Origin: CAZDDA01 sp964568045 | GTDB lineage: Bacteria > Bipolaricaulota > Bipolaricaulia > UBA7950 > UBA9294 | Length of the DNA stretch: 6,454 bases | Direction: 5' to 3' | Assembly (NCBI GenBank): GCA_964568045.1 | Contig: CAZMOL010000083.1 | Coordinates: 1-6,454 of the forward strand | Shown here: positions 5,240 through 6,454 of the stretch, piece by piece | Layout: each line of letters begins with the position of its first letter | How positions within the stretch are numbered: the stretch's first letter is position 1 | Translations under genes and position numbers: made by a program | Notes under the pieces: model-generated | Database searches by the model: none | Seen by the model: only the letters and a program-made list of their open reading frames with translations | Told to the model about the DNA's origin: nothing

Positions 5240-5511
5240 CGCTTGCTCTTTAGTAGCGCTTTGGTTTCAGCCATCAAGTCATCGAGGTCGGATACTCGTC
5301 CCGCTGCTGCGTCAGCACGGGCTTCTTCCAGGCCCCTGCGCAACTTCGGTTCGGACAGCATAACGAGCCCTTCGAGATCGTCCTCGGCAAGGTCCCGGAT
5401 AACGGCAATCGGTTTACCATAACGGGTGACAAAGACGGGATTACCGTTCTTGATCTCACGCAGGATCTCCGCTGTGCGATCGTGGAGCTCTCTCACGTTT
5501 ACAAACGGCAC
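5236..5511 (-). CDS. Phd/YefM-family antitoxin
   Basis: This 91-residue protein neutralises the toxin encoded just downstream and probably represses the operon. The N-terminal half, VNVRELHDRTAEILREIKNG then VFVTRYGKPIAVIRDL (residues 4-41), is the Phd/YefM DNA-binding dimer fold. The rest is charged and probably helical (LRRGLEEARADAAAGRVSDL), fitting the toxin-binding tail. It starts with GTG at 5511, placed four bases after the AGGTG of a good ribosome site (5520-5516). The stop TGA (5238-5236) shares bases with the toxin's TTG. Antitoxin-first order and a tight overlap are typical and keep antitoxin in excess. Confidence 0.92.
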   Translation of the reverse strand: MPFVNVRELHDRTAEILREIKNGNPVFVTRYGKPIAVIRDLAEDDLEGLVMLSEPKLRRGLEEARADAAAGRVSDLDDLMAETKALLKSKR

Positions 5512-5515
5512 GATT

Positions 5516-5572
5516 CACCTCTCTAGAGTCAACATGCAGCTACTATTGTAGCAACACAATGAGAGGTGTCAA
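5516..5572 (-). promoter_or_regulatory. Promoter and operator of the toxin-antitoxin operon
   Basis: On the minus strand TTGACA (5572-5567) and TACAAT (5550-5545) are separated by 16 bp, a near-perfect sigma70 promoter. Transcription would start near 5538, giving a leader of about 27 nt. A perfect palindrome, GCTAC-TATT-GTAGC (5539-5552), covers the -10 box. A second inverted pair, CACCTCTC (5516-5523) and GAGAGGTG (5561-5568), spans the promoter from the ribosome site to the -35 box. The short palindrome is where the Phd-type antitoxin would bind, giving the usual autorepression. The outer pair may be an accessory site or chance. Confidence 0.68.
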
Positions 5573-5590
5573 AGAGAGACCAAGATGTTT

Positions 5591-5610
5591 AGAAGGTCGT
5601 CCGGCCTTCT
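5591..5610. other. Short hairpin between nitroreductase and toxin-antitoxin operon
   Basis: AGAAGG (5591-5596) pairs with CCTTCT (5605-5610). On the plus strand the stem gains a wobble and a C-G pair around a GTCC loop. It lies 56-75 bp past the nitroreductase stop and upstream of the antitoxin promoter. No T-run follows on the minus strand, so it would be a weak terminator at best. The rest of 5573-5665 shows nothing else. Confidence 0.3.
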
Positions 5611-5665
5611 CTGGAGGAATTAGAGGGCAGACAGAGTAAGTAGAACCATACAATTCTAGGCCAGG

Positions 5666-6454
5666 TTACTCCTGCTCGTCGGATGACGTCGAGGAAGCCT
5701 TGTCTTCACCGAAGACCATCGCTTCGAGATCGGCCTCGGCGGCCCCGATCTTCGATGCGTAGTGCTCAAGCTGCGCTTCAAGGGAGGACAGTGGATGGCT
5801 GGCCTTGTATCCGGCCTTCATCTGCGCGAGCCACTCTTCCATCACCGCGCGGTCGGTCTCACAGTACGCGCCTGCGAAAGAGATCGCTTCCAGGGGGAGC
5901 TTAGGCGGCATGGGTAGACGGCCCGCGCGCGGGTAGCCAAAGACGATGGTCGCGATCGGGATGACGTTGTCAGGCAGTGCCAGCTTCTCTTTGAGATAGC
6001 CGGCGTCCAGGAGACCGCTTCGTCCGGTCTCGGAGAGCATCACCGACGATACGCCGAGTGCCTCGGCGGCGATGGTCATGTTCATCGCTGCAAGGGACGC
6101 GTTCATCACCGCGACGGTGTACTCGACCAGCGGACTTTCGGCAAACGCCTCGATGGCCTGCCGGACGCGGTGCGTGTCCGCGAGGATCACGACGGCCCTC
6201 GGCGCTCGAAACGGTGTGGGCCGGTCGAACATTTCCTGCCACGAGCCGGCGGTGAAGAGCGCAAAACTCCACGTCTGCAGGTTGACCGTGGACGGCGCCA
6301 ACCGTCCGGCTTCGAGGATCGCCGCGAAGACATCATCCGCAATGTCCTTCTGGAAGAAGCGTCGCACGCTGCGGCGGTTAAGCACGACGCTCAGCACCGG
6401 ATTGTTCTCCAACGACGGTGGAATCCGGGGCTTGCCACGAAGAATGCGCAAGAG
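5666..6454 (-). CDS. Nitroreductase-family flavoprotein, N-terminus cut by right window edge
   Basis: About 262 codons are visible and the frame stays open to the edge. A TTG at 6451 is the only candidate start before the fold begins, so the true start may lie outside. Counting from that TTG, NRRSVRRF (25-32) and LAPSTVNLQTW (51-61) are the FMN phosphate and ring contacts of nitroreductases. EALGVSSVMLSETG (130-143) and VFGYPRAG (170-177) are the usual later strands. Members use NAD(P)H and FMN to reduce nitro groups, quinones or other oxidised compounds; the substrate is not predictable here. After about residue 200 the protein carries an extra C-terminal segment that looks helical (EEWLAQMKAG then LEAQLEHYASKIGAAEADLEAM), ending in an acidic Ser-rich tail. 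A broken copy of this same tail lies at 3654-3803. It is transcribed towards the toxin-antitoxin operon but has 154 bp between, so they are probably separate units. Confidence 0.87.
   Translation of the reverse strand, partial: LLRILRGKPRIPPSLENNPVLSVVLNRRSVRRFFQKDIADDVFAAILEAGRLAPSTVNLQTWSFALFTAGSWQEMFDRPTPFRAPRAVVILADTHRVRQAIEAFAESPLVEYTVAVMNASLAAMNMTIAAEALGVSSVMLSETGRSGLLDAGYLKEKLALPDNVIPIATIVFGYPRAGRLPMPPKLPLEAISFAGAYCETDRAVMEEWLAQMKAGYKASHPLSSLEAQLEHYASKIGAAEADLEAMVFGEDKASSTSSDEQE

Overview
The window suggests a chromosomal accessory region of an uncultured bacterium of moderate to fairly high GC. Two genes encode Sec-type signal peptides, the promoters are sigma70-like and the ribosome sites are GGAGG-type. 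No gene fixes the phylum, so I name none. Base composition is uneven. Sample lines in the left third (secreted nuclease, nuclease remnant) are about 42-47% GC. The VWA gene and the genes to its right sampled nearer 60% GC. This suggests an AT-richer imported block on the left.

Layout, left to right. Positions 1-264 (minus) hold the N-terminal half of a REP-associated tyrosine transposase (RAYT). Its upstream flank carries a bulged hairpin and short tandem repeats (321-444). A promoter candidate (365-393) built partly from the repeats precedes a secreted DNase I-like nuclease (490-1548). Next come a 334-bp spacer with a folded element and a perfect-consensus promoter (1759-1786), then a truncated second EEP-superfamily gene (1883-2188). 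The stop codon of that remnant lies inside the ribosome site of a secreted Cys-rich VWA-domain protein (2193-3398).

Positions 3399-3855 form a gene graveyard. They hold the N-terminus of a second RAYT (3480-3542) and the C-terminus of a nitroreductase paralog with an internal stop (3654-3803, minus). An unusual fusion follows: a GyrI-like ligand-binding domain joined to an L-2-amino-thiazoline-4-carboxylate hydrolase-like domain (3856-4917). Convergent to it lies a Phd/YefM-RelE/ParE toxin-antitoxin operon (5511-4952, minus) with a recognisable promoter and operator. A nitroreductase (5666-6454, minus) runs off the right edge and is the intact relative of the remnant at 3654-3803.

The genes do not form one pathway. 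The window reads as a turnover zone where transposase-linked repeats, broken genes and a toxin-antitoxin module sit among a few intact cargo genes. The most interesting points are the captured promoter and coupled start of the VWA gene, the two nitroreductase copies flanking the fusion gene and the toxin-antitoxin operon, and the fusion protein itself. I did not find a clearly new multi-gene system.
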